DNA from: an uncultured Actinomycetes bacterium
Lineage (GTDB): Bacteria > Actinomycetota > Actinomycetes > Nanopelagicales > Nanopelagicaceae
Direction of reading: 5' to 3'
DNA length: 64,000 nt
NCBI GenBank assembly: GCA_903895995.1
Contig: CAITVX010000033.1
Coordinates: 1 to 64,000, forward strand
Shown: positions 38,046 to 50,310 of the stretch, one piece after another
Layout: each line of letters opens with the position of its first letter
Position numbering within the stretch: position 1 is the first letter of the stretch
Translations under genes and position numbers: made by a program
Notes under the pieces: generated by a model
Seen by the model: the letters and a program-made list of their open reading frames with translations, nothing else
Told to the model about the DNA's origin: nothing
The model's database searches: none

Positions 38046-39590
38046 TTAACCCTTCTTCACATCTTCCATATGGTAAGAAAGCGTTGGGGTTACTTCGAAT
38101 CCAGTGACCTTTGAGCTCCATGAATAGATGTATGGGGCATTGTAGGCAAAGATCATCATCGCTTCATCTGCAACTGTCTTCTGCGCAAATGAGTATGACT
38201 TCTGGCGAGCGACTGGATCGGCATTTGACTGTCCAGCGCGAACTGCAGCAACAACAGCTGGGTTGTTATAGTTCGTGTAGAAAGCGTGTGTTCCACCGTT
38301 CTCAGGATCAAGTGCGAATGTAAGCAATTCGTCTGGATCTGAAATATCCATTGTCCAGCCTGTGCTTGTTAGCTGATAATTCATCGCCTTCTGAGTTGCG
38401 CGCTTTACCTTTGGCTCTTGAGTCTTGATGGTGAGTGTTACACCAATCTTCTTCAGAGATGCCTGCAGGATTGAGCTCATCGCATTATCTTCGACGCTTC
38501 CTGATGTTGCTAGATATTCAAGCTTGAGTCCCTTAGCGAACTTTGACTTTGCAAGCTCTGCAGCAGCAGCCTTGAGGTCATATTGAACGCCTGGTGACTT
38601 AGCATCGTAGAAGCCAACATTTGGAGCGAGGATTGAGTTTGATGGGGTTCCAAGACCACCAAGGACTACCTTGATGACTGCGCGACGATCAAATGCATAA
38701 GAAAGAGCACGACGAACGTGTACATCAGCGAGCGCTGGAGTACTCAATTCATTCATAGCGATGAATTCTGATGCAGCGGCAGGGAATGCCTTGACCATAA
38801 GACCTGCGGTCTTCTTGATCTGTGGAACAGAAGTTGCTGGTGGGAACTCGTTGATGTCAGCCTGGCCTGATGCGAGCATCAATGCACGGGTGTTGTCATC
38901 GACAACGTACTTCCATGTTACTGAGTTCAAGTAAGGCTTTCCTGGCTGCCAGTAATTTGTGTTTGCAACCATCTTGAGTTCAGTTCCAGGTGTCCAGTGA
39001 TCAAGCTTGAATGGGCCTGTTCCGATTGGAGCCTTGTAGAAAGCTTCAGCTGTCTTTCCGCCGAAGTTATTAGGAAGGATTGAGTTAGAGAAGCAAGCAA
39101 GGTCAGAGAGCAAAGGAGCCCAAGGGGTCTTTGTCTTGATGACAACTGTTGCTGCATCTGGTGTCGTGATTGTGTCGATAGCAGTGTTCAAGAAGCCCCA
39201 GCCATCGCCCTTTGTTGCGAGGTCAAGTGAGAACTTAACATCTGCAGATGTCATAGGTGTTCCATCGCTGAACTTAATATCGGTACGTAGCTTGATTGTC
39301 CAAGTTAATTTATCAGCTGCTTGTGAAGAGCTCTTTGCTAGCCATGGTGAAACTGTCTTACCATCTTGGCTAATCATGTAGAGAGGCTCGTAAATTTGTT
39401 GTTGTGGGAAGATCGAGTCATTCTGAGCAAGATCTGGATTAAATGTTGCGAAGTCTTGGTTGCGCACAAGGACGAGATCGCCCTTAGGTGCCGCATTCTC
39501 AGCACTTGCTGGAAGAATGCTCGCTACCAAAGACCCAACGACAGCCGTAGCGAGTACAAGTACTCGACGTGACTTCTTTGAGGTGAACAT
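38046..39590 (-). CDS. oppA: peptide-binding protein, SBP family 5
   Basis: A 514-residue extracellular solute-binding protein for oligopeptides or dipeptides. Signal peptide with ASA|E cleavage near residue 30 and no lipobox Cys, so it is not an evident lipoprotein. Family marks include LTWTIKLRTDIKFSDGTPMT, VHVRRALSYAFDRRAVI and PVARQKSYSFAQK. AGGAGAG precedes the ATG. It heads the oppABCDF cassette and is preceded by a structured leader of about 100 bases. Confidence 0.93.
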   Translation of the reverse strand: MFTSKKSRRVLVLATAVVGSLVASILPASAENAAPKGDLVLVRNQDFATFNPDLAQNDSIFPQQQIYEPLYMISQDGKTVSPWLAKSSSQAADKLTWTIKLRTDIKFSDGTPMTSADVKFSLDLATKGDGWGFLNTAIDTITTPDAATVVIKTKTPWAPLLSDLACFSNSILPNNFGGKTAEAFYKAPIGTGPFKLDHWTPGTELKMVANTNYWQPGKPYLNSVTWKYVVDDNTRALMLASGQADINEFPPATSVPQIKKTAGLMVKAFPAAASEFIAMNELSTPALADVHVRRALSYAFDRRAVIKVVLGGLGTPSNSILAPNVGFYDAKSPGVQYDLKAAAAELAKSKFAKGLKLEYLATSGSVEDNAMSSILQASLKKIGVTLTIKTQEPKVKRATQKAMNYQLTSTGWTMDISDPDELLTFALDPENGGTHAFYTNYNNPAVVAAVRAGQSNADPVARQKSYSFAQKTVADEAMMIFAYNAPYIYSWSSKVTGFEVTPTLSYHMEDVKKG

Positions 39591-39603
39591 GTATTTCTCT
39601 CCT

Positions 39604-39684
39604 ATCGAGGGTAAAAGTTTGATCAGATCAAACTTCGGATTGCTTATGAATCGTTGACCTCACCGAATACCGGCGAGCAATCCG
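39604..39684 (-). other. structured 5' leader of oppA
   Basis: On the minus strand a nine-pair helix CGGATTGCT/AGCAATCCG (39676-39684 with 39636-39644) encloses a five-pair hairpin (39671-39675 with 39661-39665) and 16 unpaired bases. A perfect 21-base palindrome (39615-39635; arms AAGTTTGATC/GATCAAACTT) follows at once, then TACCCTCGAT and the Shine-Dalgarno. It matches no riboswitch class I know. Confidence 0.6.
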
Positions 39685-39834
39685 TAGCAGTGGAGACAGC
39701 CTAAGTGATTTGTCGCAAATGTGCACTAGTCAAAAAGAAGGAATTTCCTCTTGACATGAGGGCCGGGTGAAATAGCTTTTGTAGCAATTTTGTAACGAGA
39801 TCTACTGGCTAGTACTAAATCTGACCAGGATGAA

Positions 39835-40533
39835 TTAACGAATGCTGACCGATTCGATCGCCACGGTCTGCTTTGGTGGGCCATCTTGGGTGCCATTTGC
39901 AACTCCCTGGGCGGCTATAGCTTTGACGATATCTAACCCTTTAATAATCGTTCCCCAACGTGTATAAGCCGGTGGGAGGGTGGTATCTGCATAGACGAAG
40001 AAGAATTGTGAGCCATTTGTGTTAGGGCCAGAGTTCGCCATAGCAACTATTCCTTCAGGATAATCATTTGCTGCACTTGTTGGAAGATTCTCATCGCGAT
40101 ATGGCTGCCAGTTCGGTCCACCAGATCCGGTTGCAGTGGGATCTCCACATTGCAGCACAAAGATTCCAGCAGTGGTGAGACGATGGCAAAGTGTGTGGTT
40201 GAAATAACCCTGTTTAGCGAGATAGGTCATCGCGGTTGTGGTCATGGGGGCAGCGACGCCGTCAGTCTGTACGACGATATCTCCGCAATTAGTTGTAAAG
40301 GTAAGTGTGCGTGAAGGAGCAGGTATGCGAACAACTGGGATGCCGACGCGAAGCGCCGTATGACCGATTGCACGAGTAGGGCGACACTTTAAGGCCGGAG
40401 CAACAGGTGCTGCAGTTGTTGTCTGTTTCGCTTTACTCTTTTTCTCGCTACCGCTATCGGATGCAAAAGAGTTGGCAGGAATGAAGGAGATGACAAGGAG
40501 GGCTGTAACAGTTGTGATAACTGAACGCTTCAT
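39835..40533 (-). CDS. secreted cyclophilin-type peptidyl-prolyl isomerase
   Basis: A 232-residue protein with a signal peptide (about 1-25, SFA|S) and a charged Ser/Lys linker. A cyclophilin domain (about 75-232) shows CHRLTTAGIFVLQCGDP, NTNGSQFFFVYAD and a short C-terminus. It probably helps fold exported proteins outside the membrane. The start at 40533 is chosen because GGGAG stands five bases before that ATG; a further ATG lies four codons upstream. It is 13 bases after guaA on the same strand, so it may be read from the gua transcript. Confidence 0.88.
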   Translation of the reverse strand: MKRSVITTVTALLVISFIPANSFASDSGSEKKSKAKQTTTAAPVAPALKCRPTRAIGHTALRVGIPVVRIPAPSRTLTFTTNCGDIVVQTDGVAAPMTTTAMTYLAKQGYFNHTLCHRLTTAGIFVLQCGDPTATGSGGPNWQPYRDENLPTSAANDYPEGIVAMANSGPNTNGSQFFFVYADTTLPPAYTRWGTIIKGLDIVKAIAAQGVANGTQDGPPKQTVAIESVSIR

Positions 40534-40558
40534 CGTGACTCCCATTCTCTTTCTACCG

Positions 40559-42109
40559 TTATTCCCACTCGATGGTTCCAGGTGGTTTGCTCGTTAAGTC
40601 GAGTGTGACTCGATTAATTTCGCGAACCTCATTCGTGATGCGAGTTGAGATCTTCTCCAGTACATCGTACGGAAGTCGACTCCAATCTGCAGTCATTGCA
40701 TCTTCACTTGAAACTGGGCGAAGAACAATTGGATGACCGTATGTTCTTCCATCACCCTGTACTCCAACGCTACGAACATCTGCGAGTAGTACTACTGGGC
40801 ACTGCCAAATCTCTCGATCCAACTTCGCCAATTTTAATTCATCACGGACGATTAAGTCAGCGTTTCGAAGAATTGTAAGTCTATTCTCAGTAACTTCACC
40901 GATAATGCGAATTGCTAAGCCTGGACCTGGGAAGGGTTGGCGCCAGACAATCTCTTCTGGGAGCCCTAATTCAAGCCCAGCCTCACGCACCTCATCCTTG
41001 AAGAGAGTCCGCAGCGGCTCGATCAATGCGAATTGAAGATCATCTGGCAAGCCACCAACATTGTGGTGGGACTTAATATTTGCAGTTCCTTCTCCCCCAC
41101 CAGATTCAACAACATCTGGATAGAGAGTGCCTTGCACTAAGAAATCTACAGAGTCATGTGCTGAAAGCTCACGAGCAGCTTCTTCAAATGTTCGAATGAA
41201 TTCTCTCCCAATAATCTTTCGCTTCGCCTCAGGATCGGTCACTCCAGCGAGAGCATCAAGAAACTTCTTCTTTGCATCAACAACCATAAGTGAGACACCA
41301 GTTGCTGCTACGAAATCTTTCTCGACTTGCTCGGCCTCACCTTGTCGAAGTAATCCATGATCAACGAAGACACATGTGAGTTGTGATCCGATCGCCTTCT
41401 GAACAATTGCTGCAGCTACTGCAGAGTCGACTCCACCGGAGAGTCCACAAATAACTCTCTTATCGCCAACTTGGGCTTTAATCTTCGCAACTTCAGTTGC
41501 AACAATATTTGCAGATGTCCACGAAGGTGTGCAGCCGACAATATCTATGAGCCAGCGACGGAGAATTTCTTGACCATTCTCTGAATGCAGTACCTCGGGA
41601 TGAAATTGGACTCCGACCAGAAGTGCATCAGAGCTTTCAAATGCAACGATCGGCGTATCTTCTGTAGATGCCGTCGATATGAATCCTGATGGTGCTTCTG
41701 TGACGCTATCCCCGTGTGACATCCAGACTCGGAACTCTTTATCAATATCTCCGAATAGACGCGAAGATCCTGAGTGCTTCAGTGAGGTGCGACCGAACTC
41801 TGACTTTCCTGTCTGGCTGACGACTCCGCCGAGAGCTGCTGCCATCGCTTGGAAGCCATAACAAATTCCAAAGATCGGAAGATTATGATCAAAGATCGCA
41901 GGATCTAGCGTTGGTGCACCATCCGCATAAACACTCGATGGGCCGCCCGAGAGAATGATCGCCTTGGGCTTCTTGGCAAGCATCTGCGCAACCGGCATCG
42001 ATGAAGGAACTATCTCGCTATAGACATTAGCTTGACGAACTCTTCGCGCAATCAGCTGTGCATATTGAGCTCCAAAATCAACAACTAAAACGAGTTCTTG
42101 ATCAGCCAC
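40559..42109 (-). CDS. guaA: GMP synthase (glutamine-hydrolysing)
   Basis: Converts XMP to GMP. About 516 residues: class I glutaminase with GICYGFQAM (nucleophile Cys near 85) and [12 protein letters not shown]-PPase domain with [11 protein letters not shown], and a dimerisation domain ending [11 protein letters not shown]. The likely GTG start at 42109 overlaps the guaB3 stop; a TTG two codons upstream is possible. Gene order guaB-guaB3-guaA is the normal actinobacterial arrangement. Confidence 0.95.
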   Translation of the reverse strand: MADQELVLVVDFGAQYAQLIARRVRQANVYSEIVPSSMPVAQMLAKKPKAIILSGGPSSVYADGAPTLDPAIFDHNLPIFGICYGFQAMAAALGGVVSQTGKSEFGRTSLKHSGSSRLFGDIDKEFRVWMSHGDSVTEAPSGFISTASTEDTPIVAFESSDALLVGVQFHPEVLHSENGQEILRRWLIDIVGCTPSWTSANIVATEVAKIKAQVGDKRVICGLSGGVDSAVAAAIVQKAIGSQLTCVFVDHGLLRQGEAEQVEKDFVAATGVSLMVVDAKKKFLDALAGVTDPEAKRKIIGREFIRTFEEAARELSAHDSVDFLVQGTLYPDVVESGGGEGTANIKSHHNVGGLPDDLQFALIEPLRTLFKDEVREAGLELGLPEEIVWRQPFPGPGLAIRIIGEVTENRLTILRNADLIVRDELKLAKLDREIWQCPVVLLADVRSVGVQGDGRTYGHPIVLRPVSSEDAMTADWSRLPYDVLEKISTRITNEVREINRVTLDLTSKPPGTIEWE

Positions 42110-43214
42110 GCGCAATAACTACTTCTACGCGTTGGAATTCTTTGAGATCTGAGTAACCAGATGTGGCCATACCGCGGCGCAGTGCGCCGAAGAGGTTCAT
42201 CGAACCATCTGCAGTGTGTGACGGTCCAACAAGAATCTCTTCGAGTGAGCCAACTGTGCCGACCTTGACTCTATTTCCACGTGGGAGTTCAGCATGTGCT
42301 GCTTCAAGACCCCAGTGCCAGCCTTTACCAGGTGCCTCATTGGCCTTAGCAAGTGGTGATCCCATCATGACTGCATCTGCGCCACAAGCAATCGCCTTTG
42401 CGATATCTCCTGAGCCACCGACAGAACCATCGGCAATGACGTGAACGTAACGTCCACCAGATTCATCCATGTAATCACGGCGCGCACTAGCAACTTCAGC
42501 AACTGCTGAAGCCATCGGAACCGAGATACCAAGAACAGTACGAGTTGTGTGGGCTGATCCCCCACCAAAACCAACGAGCACTCCGGCAGCACCAGCGCGC
42601 ATCAAATGGAGAGCGCCAGTTCCCGTTGCACATCCGCCAACAATCACAGGGGCATCGAGTTCGTAGATAAATTTCTTTAAGTTCAATGGCTCACTCTTTG
42701 TTGCAACGTGCTCTGCTGAAACAGTTGTTCCGCGAATCACGAAGATATCTACGCCAGCTTTGATGACGTCGTTGGCAAATTCAGCAGTTCGTTGTGGTGA
42801 AAGAGCTGCAGCAACAGTTACGCCAGATGCACGAATCTCTGCAATACGAGTTTTGACGAGTTCAGATTGAATCGGAGCTGAATACAACTCTTGCATGCGA
42901 CGGATCGCTTGCTCTTCTGGAAGTGATGCAATCTCTGCAAGGGCGATTCGTGGATCCTCATGACGAGTCCAGAGTCCTTCAAGATTGAGAACACCTAGGC
43001 CGCCAAGTTTTCCAATGGCGATAGCTGTATCAGGTGAGACCACTGAATCCATCGGTGCAGCCATCATGGGAAGTGCGAACTTGTACGCATCAATCTGCCA
43101 ATTGATCGAGACCTCTTCAGGGTCACGAGTACGTCGGCTTGGGACGATCGCAATATCGTCAAAGGAATATGCCTGGCGGGCGCGCTTTCCGGGACCGATC
43201 TCGATTTCGCTCAT
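42102..43214 (-). CDS. guaB3: GuaB3 family IMP dehydrogenase-related protein
   Basis: A 370-residue TIM-barrel paralogue of IMP dehydrogenase found beside guaB in Actinobacteria (Rv3410c). The catalytic loop that is GPGSICTTR in IMPDH reads GGGSAHTTR here, so the nucleophilic Cys is absent and IMPDH activity is not expected. The flavin/phosphate-binding glycines and [17 protein letters not shown] are retained. The function of the family is uncertain. The start is directly after the guaB stop with GAGGTG upstream. Confidence 0.92.
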   Translation of the reverse strand: MSEIEIGPGKRARQAYSFDDIAIVPSRRTRDPEEVSINWQIDAYKFALPMMAAPMDSVVSPDTAIAIGKLGGLGVLNLEGLWTRHEDPRIALAEIASLPEEQAIRRMQELYSAPIQSELVKTRIAEIRASGVTVAAALSPQRTAEFANDVIKAGVDIFVIRGTTVSAEHVATKSEPLNLKKFIYELDAPVIVGGCATGTGALHLMRAGAAGVLVGFGGGSAHTTRTVLGISVPMASAVAEVASARRDYMDESGGRYVHVIADGSVGGSGDIAKAIACGADAVMMGSPLAKANEAPGKGWHWGLEAAHAELPRGNRVKVGTVGSLEEILVGPSHTADGSMNLFGALRRGMATSGYSDLKEFQRVEVVIARG

Positions 43215-44356
<1,142 letters not shown>

Positions 44357-44365
<9 letters not shown>

Positions 44366-45253
44366 AACGGCACGCTCAATGTGGCTGCAAGCTGCTGAAA
44401 GATCCTCTGCGCGATGGAACTGCGCATGGTGCTTTGCGCTCCATCCTGGTCCCCCAACAATCACTTTCGGTTTTGGCCGAACAGATGGCAGGTCGGTAAT
44501 GAAAGAAGCATCCGCATGCTTACGCAATTGTGCCCATAAGAAAATTGCCGCCGGCGCACTGCGTCGGACAACTTCATTGATCGCAGATTTTGGAGTTCGC
44601 GCACCTAAGAATTGGACTGGAATGCCTCGCTCTGAGAGTGCTGCGGCGAGCGCAGTGATTGCAAGACTGTGGGTCTCATCACCGATACTCGCGATGAGTA
44701 CTGGACGAGTGCCACTTGTCGCATCAACTGAGCTAATTTTTGAATTGAAAATTCTTAAAATAACTTCAGAGAGAAGGCGCTCTACCTCGATCTCGGCCCC
44801 GCTCCTTTTCCATTCATCGCCCACTAGGACGAGTAGCGGCACAAGCAGCCCATGCCACGTTGACTCAATGGAGTTCTTTTCAAGGTGTGTCCGGATTCCA
44901 GATTCAAGTAATTCGCAATCTAATCCACGAGCTGCTCTGTAGAGCTGCTCCACTAATTCGTCATCTCTCACCATCTGAAGTTCAACTTCGTTGAGGAAGG
45001 CCCGCCCGCTATGTTCCAATGCTTTCCGGGATGCATCAAGTGGTGAGACTCCCGAGATGATCAATTTGCGCATATAGATAAGGCGAGCGAGATCTTCTTC
45101 CGAGTATTTGCGGTGCTCGCCTTCACTGTGACCGGTGGGGCCAATTCCATAACGCCGCGACCATGTACGTAGGGTCCCTGGGGCCACCCCTATCCGGCGG
45201 GCGACAGCGGCGACCGTAAAGACGGCTGCGGGTCCTCCATCGTTACGTGGCAC
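44357..45253 (-). CDS. MerR-type regulator with B12-binding domain (CarH/LitR-like)
   Basis: 298 residues. A MerR winged-helix (about 11-80, VAAVARRIGVAPGTLRTWSRRYG, HRKYSEEDLARL) is followed by a four-helix cap and a cobalamin-binding domain (about 183-298). His195 in GDETHSLA is the probable lower axial cobalt ligand. The cap motif W-x9-EH of light-sensing CarH appears as Trp148-x9-Glu158-Arg159, so the His is changed. CarH/LitR proteins repress carotenoid and photoprotection genes until light breaks the cobalt-carbon bond. GTG start with poor Shine-Dalgarno spacing; CATGAT lies six bases upstream. Divergent from whiB. Confidence 0.85.
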
Positions 45254-45328
45254 CCTCTAATCATGCTGCAGAGTGAGGCAACTCTCTAGCCGAAATCGCT
45301 CCATAGACCGTTCATAAGTCAGAAATAC

Positions 45329-45357
45329 TTGAACAACCTATGAAACGGTTGTAACCT
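45329..45357 (+). promoter_or_regulatory. whiB promoter with operator-like dyad, leaderless
   Basis: TTGAAC (45329-45334), a 17-base spacer and TAACCT (45352-45357), then GCATCT and the ATG. The dyad ACAACC-N8-GGTTGT (45333-45352) fills the spacer, the position where a MerR-type or other regulator would bind. Confidence 0.6.
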
Positions 45358-45363
45358 GCATCT

Positions 45364-45675
45364 ATGAATGAAGCATCAAGGACTCCACGGCCGGTGGCCT
45401 CCGATTGGGAGTGGCAGTTTGATGGCGCATGCCGCGAGCTACCTTCCGAGATGTTCTTCCATCCCGATGGAGAACGTGGTCCCAGCCGCCGTAATCGCGA
45501 AAATACTGCGAAGGCGATCTGTGCTACTTGTCCCGTTATCGAAGCCTGCCGAAAGCATGCGCTCGCAATTGCCGAGCCATATGGAATCTGGGGCGGTCTC
45601 TCTGAGGATGATCGTCTTGCAATAATCGAGTCTCGTCGCCCAGCAGCTGTTGGGGAACTTTCATCAGCTTCATAA
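45364..45675 (+). CDS. whiB: WhiB-family iron-sulfur transcription factor
   Basis: A 103-residue Wbl protein. Cys23, Cys53, Cys56 and Cys62 (C-x29-C-x2-C-x5-C) bind a 4Fe-4S cluster, and the GIWGG turn marks the contact with the primary sigma factor. Its place beside groEL1 and near guaB matches WhiB3 of M. tuberculosis (Rv3416), a redox and acid sensor, but the exact subfamily cannot be proved here. It is divergent from the B12-binding regulator, has its own promoter and ends at a bidirectional terminator. Confidence 0.92.
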   Translation: MNEASRTPRPVASDWEWQFDGACRELPSEMFFHPDGERGPSRRNRENTAKAICATCPVIEACRKHALAIAEPYGIWGGLSEDDRLAIIESRRPAAVGELSSAS

Positions 45676-45690
45676 ATCATCATACTCATT

Positions 45691-45723
45691 AAAAAACCCG
45701 CCACATCTGTGGCGGGTTTTTTT
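45691..45723. terminator. bidirectional terminator (whiB / groEL1)
   Basis: AAAAAACCCGCCAC with GTGGCGGGTTTTTTT around a short loop. A-run on one side and T-run on the other serve the convergent whiB and groES-groEL1 units. Confidence 0.93.
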
Positions 45724-45731
45724 ATTACTTA

Positions 45732-47671
<1,940 letters not shown>

Positions 47672-47729
47672 GATGCGCTCCTTCTCGTTAGAACTAGTTA
47701 AAAGAATTGGTTCTCTATCCACCCCAGTG

Positions 47730-47756
47730 TTAGCAGACTAACCCCGAGAGTGCTAA
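47730..47756 (-). promoter_or_regulatory. CIRCE operator of groES-groEL1
   Basis: TTAGCAGAC, nine bases, GAGTGCTAA; two mismatches to the HrcA consensus in one arm, none in the other. It lies about 60 bases before the groES start. Confidence 0.88.
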
Positions 47757-47767
47757 GGCCGACTCTA

Positions 47768-48802
47768 CTAGCGCCAGAGGAGCCTTTCCAATCCAGAACT
47801 GGAATCTGCGGCAAATCCCACGCTTGTGGGGGTCGATCCAGCCGTAACCATCAGGCTCGTGAGGGCAGCGACCATCGCCCCGTTATCGGTACAGAGCCCC
47901 ATAGGCGGGGTGCGAAGCCTTACCCCTGCCAGAGCGCATCTGCGAGTGGCTTCGGCTCGAAGGCGGCTATTCGCGGCAACTCCCCCTGCGATGATCAAGC
48001 TTTCAATACCGGCACTCTTTGCAGCCGAGAGTGCCTTTGTTAAGAGCACATCAACAACCGCCTCTTGGAAAGATGCAGCGACATCTGCGCGAACCGCACT
48101 CGGAGTGCTCTTGAGATACCTAGAGACTGCAGTCTTTAGCCCCGAGAATGAGAAGTCATAGAGATGCTCTTCACGATCATTTACATGCGTAAGCCCGCGT
48201 GGAAATTCAATTGCTGATGAATCTCCAGATTGTGCCAACAGGTCGATCGCTGGACCGCCTGGAAAATCTAGTTCGAGTAATCTGGCGATCTTGTCGAATG
48301 CTTCACCGGCTGCATCATCGATCGTCGCACCAAGGACTTCTACATCTGATGCGAGATCTGTGACTTTCAAAATTGAGCTGTGGCCACCACTAACAAGTAA
48401 CCCGATCGCAGGTTCTAAAGCTTGAGTTTCATTGAGAGCATCAACTGCAAGATGTGATGAGAGGTGGTTGACTCCAAAGAGCGGTTTATTTAATGCAAGA
48501 GCAAGTCCTGATGCGGAAGATGTCCCAACCAAGAGCGCACCAATGAGCCCTGGGCCCGCAGTAACGCCAAGCGCATCAATATCCTGAAGTGAAACTTTCG
48601 CTTCATGAAGTGCTGCAGATATAACGTGCTGCATCGCTTCAAGGTGAGCCCTGCTGGCAATTTCTGGTACGACTCCACCAAAGCGAGCATGCTGCTCAAC
48701 ACTTGATGAGATGACATTCGCAAGTAGCTTTCGTCCACGAACGATTCCAACTGCTGTCTCATCGCAGGATGTTTCGATTCCAAGGACTAGTGGCTCACTC
48801 AT
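47768..48802 (-). CDS. tsaD: tRNA t6A transferase component TsaD
   Basis: A 344-residue ASKHA-fold enzyme that transfers threonylcarbamoyl to A37 of tRNAs reading ANN codons. Opening [16 protein letters not shown], the metal site in [20 protein letters not shown] and [12 protein letters not shown] are diagnostic. It overlaps the tsaB-rimI stop by four bases, so tsaE, tsaB-rimI and tsaD form one operon, with groES just downstream under its own promoter. Confidence 0.96.
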   Translation of the reverse strand: MSEPLVLGIETSCDETAVGIVRGRKLLANVISSSVEQHARFGGVVPEIASRAHLEAMQHVISAALHEAKVSLQDIDALGVTAGPGLIGALLVGTSSASGLALALNKPLFGVNHLSSHLAVDALNETQALEPAIGLLVSGGHSSILKVTDLASDVEVLGATIDDAAGEAFDKIARLLELDFPGGPAIDLLAQSGDSSAIEFPRGLTHVNDREEHLYDFSFSGLKTAVSRYLKSTPSAVRADVAASFQEAVVDVLLTKALSAAKSAGIESLIIAGGVAANSRLRAEATRRCALAGVRLRTPPMGLCTDNGAMVAALTSLMVTAGSTPTSVGFAADSSSGLERLLWR

Positions 48803-49785
48803 GACCGTAACTCTTTTCGCATCACGAGTGCGGTCTTGCCTGGCCCGTAATAATCAATCCGTTCAGATATTTTGCGGAAGCCGTTAACTTCATAGAGTGG
48901 GATAGCCTCTGCATTATTCATGCGGACCTCAAGCATCACAGCGACTGCTTTCTTGTTGCGCGACCAATCTATGAGGCGCTTTAAGAACTCACGTGCGATC
49001 CCCCTGCGGCGAAACTCTGGCGCAACCGTCATTGTCAGAATATCGGTGAGGTCTCCGGCTGGCATGACTCCTGCGTAGCCAATCACAGTGCCTTGCGCCT
49101 CTGCCACGATGTAATAACGATCCTTGGCAGCGATCTCCTCTTTAAATTGGGCAAGAGACCATGGATCTTCACCTTTGTAGATCACTTTCTCAAGAGCATA
49201 AAGGGGCACTGCATCCATCACAGTCGCAGCTCTAAAAGTAATTCCTGCCGGCAGTGGGTATGCATCGGGTCTGCGGATATACATAGGCTCACGCAAATTC
49301 TGTGAAATCGAAAGCTCTGCGATCGCACCAGCACGTGGTGGCGTGCGCACAATTGGAATACCAAACTCTTCAACGATCTGATGAACATTGACTGCAGGGT
49401 CGGTAATTCGGCCGCCCTCAAAGTATCTCGCCCAGAAGAGTTCTTGACGGCGAGCATCAATCGCAACAATAAAATCAGATTGGCCTGCGTCAACTGCTAT
49501 CGCATCTAAAGATGAGACACCGACCCATTCAATATTTCTGCCAAGTGCAAAGCTCTGACCAAATGCAATTCCAACTCGCAGTCCTGTAAAGGGTCCTGGC
49601 CCCATTCCGATCGCAACCAGATCGATTTCGTTTTCTAAATCGAGGGCTTGCCGAACTAGCTTTGGCAGAACTTCACCATGGGCTAGTGCATCATCGTGAT
49701 GGAGTTCAATCAGTGAAACTCCATCTTTAACGATCGCAACCGACGTTCGATCGGTGGATGTATCAATTGCAAGAATTGTGCTCAT
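48799..49785 (-). CDS. tsaB-rimI: TsaB-RimI fusion protein
   Basis: 328 residues joining two enzymes. Residues 1 to about 165 are TsaB ([34 protein letters not shown]), the TsaD partner in t6A synthesis. Residues about 178-328 are a GNAT acetyltransferase of the RimI type ([48 protein letters not shown]). RimI acetylates the N-terminus of ribosomal protein S18. The genes are usually adjacent but separate in Actinobacteria. It overlaps tsaE and tsaD by four bases. Confidence 0.92.
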   Translation of the reverse strand: MSTILAIDTSTDRTSVAIVKDGVSLIELHHDDALAHGEVLPKLVRQALDLENEIDLVAIGMGPGPFTGLRVGIAFGQSFALGRNIEWVGVSSLDAIAVDAGQSDFIVAIDARRQELFWARYFEGGRITDPAVNVHQIVEEFGIPIVRTPPRAGAIAELSISQNLREPMYIRRPDAYPLPAGITFRAATVMDAVPLYALEKVIYKGEDPWSLAQFKEEIAAKDRYYIVAEAQGTVIGYAGVMPAGDLTDILTMTVAPEFRRRGIAREFLKRLIDWSRNKKAVAVMLEVRMNNAEAIPLYEVNGFRKISERIDYYGPGKTALVMRKELRS

Positions 49786-50222
49786 AGATCAAATCCACGC
49801 CAGCGCGATCCATGTCCCTTTGATGTGACAACCCGATCATTCTCGCCAGAACCAAATTCAATAGTGATCTCTAAATAAGTATCTGCAAGGCGCTCTACAA
49901 AACTCTCGCCCCATTCGATCACAATGATCGAACTCTTCAAATGTGAATCCAGGTCGAGATCGTCAAAGATCGCCATCGGCTCACCGACTAATCGGTAGGC
50001 ATCCACGTGGACAAGGCCCTCTTTGCCGTGATGGATACGAGAGATAACAAATGTTGGTGAAGTTATCCCGGCGATTCCTAGAGCTGCTCCAATGCCTTGA
50101 GTGAGAGCAGTCTTCCCGGCTCCAAGATCTCCTTTAAGGAGAACCAGATCGCCTGCGTGCAGATTCTCACCGATATGGCGGCCGAGATCTTTCATCGCTT
50201 CAGGGGATCTGACAAGGGCCAT
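49782..50222 (-). CDS. tsaE: tRNA t6A ATPase TsaE
   Basis: 146 residues with the P-loop KGDLGAGKTALTQGIG, the Thr-containing switch ITSPTFVI and HVDAYRL, followed by VIEWGE, all family signatures. It drives release or turnover of the TsaBD complex. First gene of tsaE-tsaB/rimI-tsaD; the start codon lies six bases after TACTCT with no Shine-Dalgarno. The C-terminal 20 residues are variable. Confidence 0.94.
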   Translation of the reverse strand: MALVRSPEAMKDLGRHIGENLHAGDLVLLKGDLGAGKTALTQGIGAALGIAGITSPTFVISRIHHGKEGLVHVDAYRLVGEPMAIFDDLDLDSHLKSSIIVIEWGESFVERLADTYLEITIEFGSGENDRVVTSKGHGSRWRGFDL

Positions 50223-50228
50223 GCAGTA

Positions 50229-50234
50229 AGAGTA
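50229..50234 (-). promoter_or_regulatory. -10 box of tsaE, leaderless
   Basis: Minus strand TACTCT, TACTGC, ATG. It lies between the start codon and the upstream terminator hairpin. Confidence 0.5.
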
Positions 50235-50251
50235 ATAGACGTGGGCATAGA

Positions 50252-50281
50252 AGAAGGGCCCCGGTTGCCCGAGGCCCTTCT
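50252..50281 (-). terminator. terminator hairpin after the secreted hydrolase
   Basis: On the minus strand AGAAGGGCCTCGG, loop GCAA, CCGGGGCCCTTCT: a 13-pair stem with one G-T pair and a GNRA loop, followed by TCTATG. It lies 29 bases after the hydrolase stop and isolates the liv/hydrolase unit from tsaE. The T-tract is weak. Confidence 0.75.
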
Positions 50282-50310
50282 GAGGTGCTTGTTCTAACTA
50301 GCCCAGATGA

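Noticed and set aside
44379-44942. A 187-codon plus-strand frame opposite the CarH-like gene
   Set aside because: The minus-strand protein has clear MerR and B12 domains; the antisense translation has no recognisable domain and no promoter of its own.
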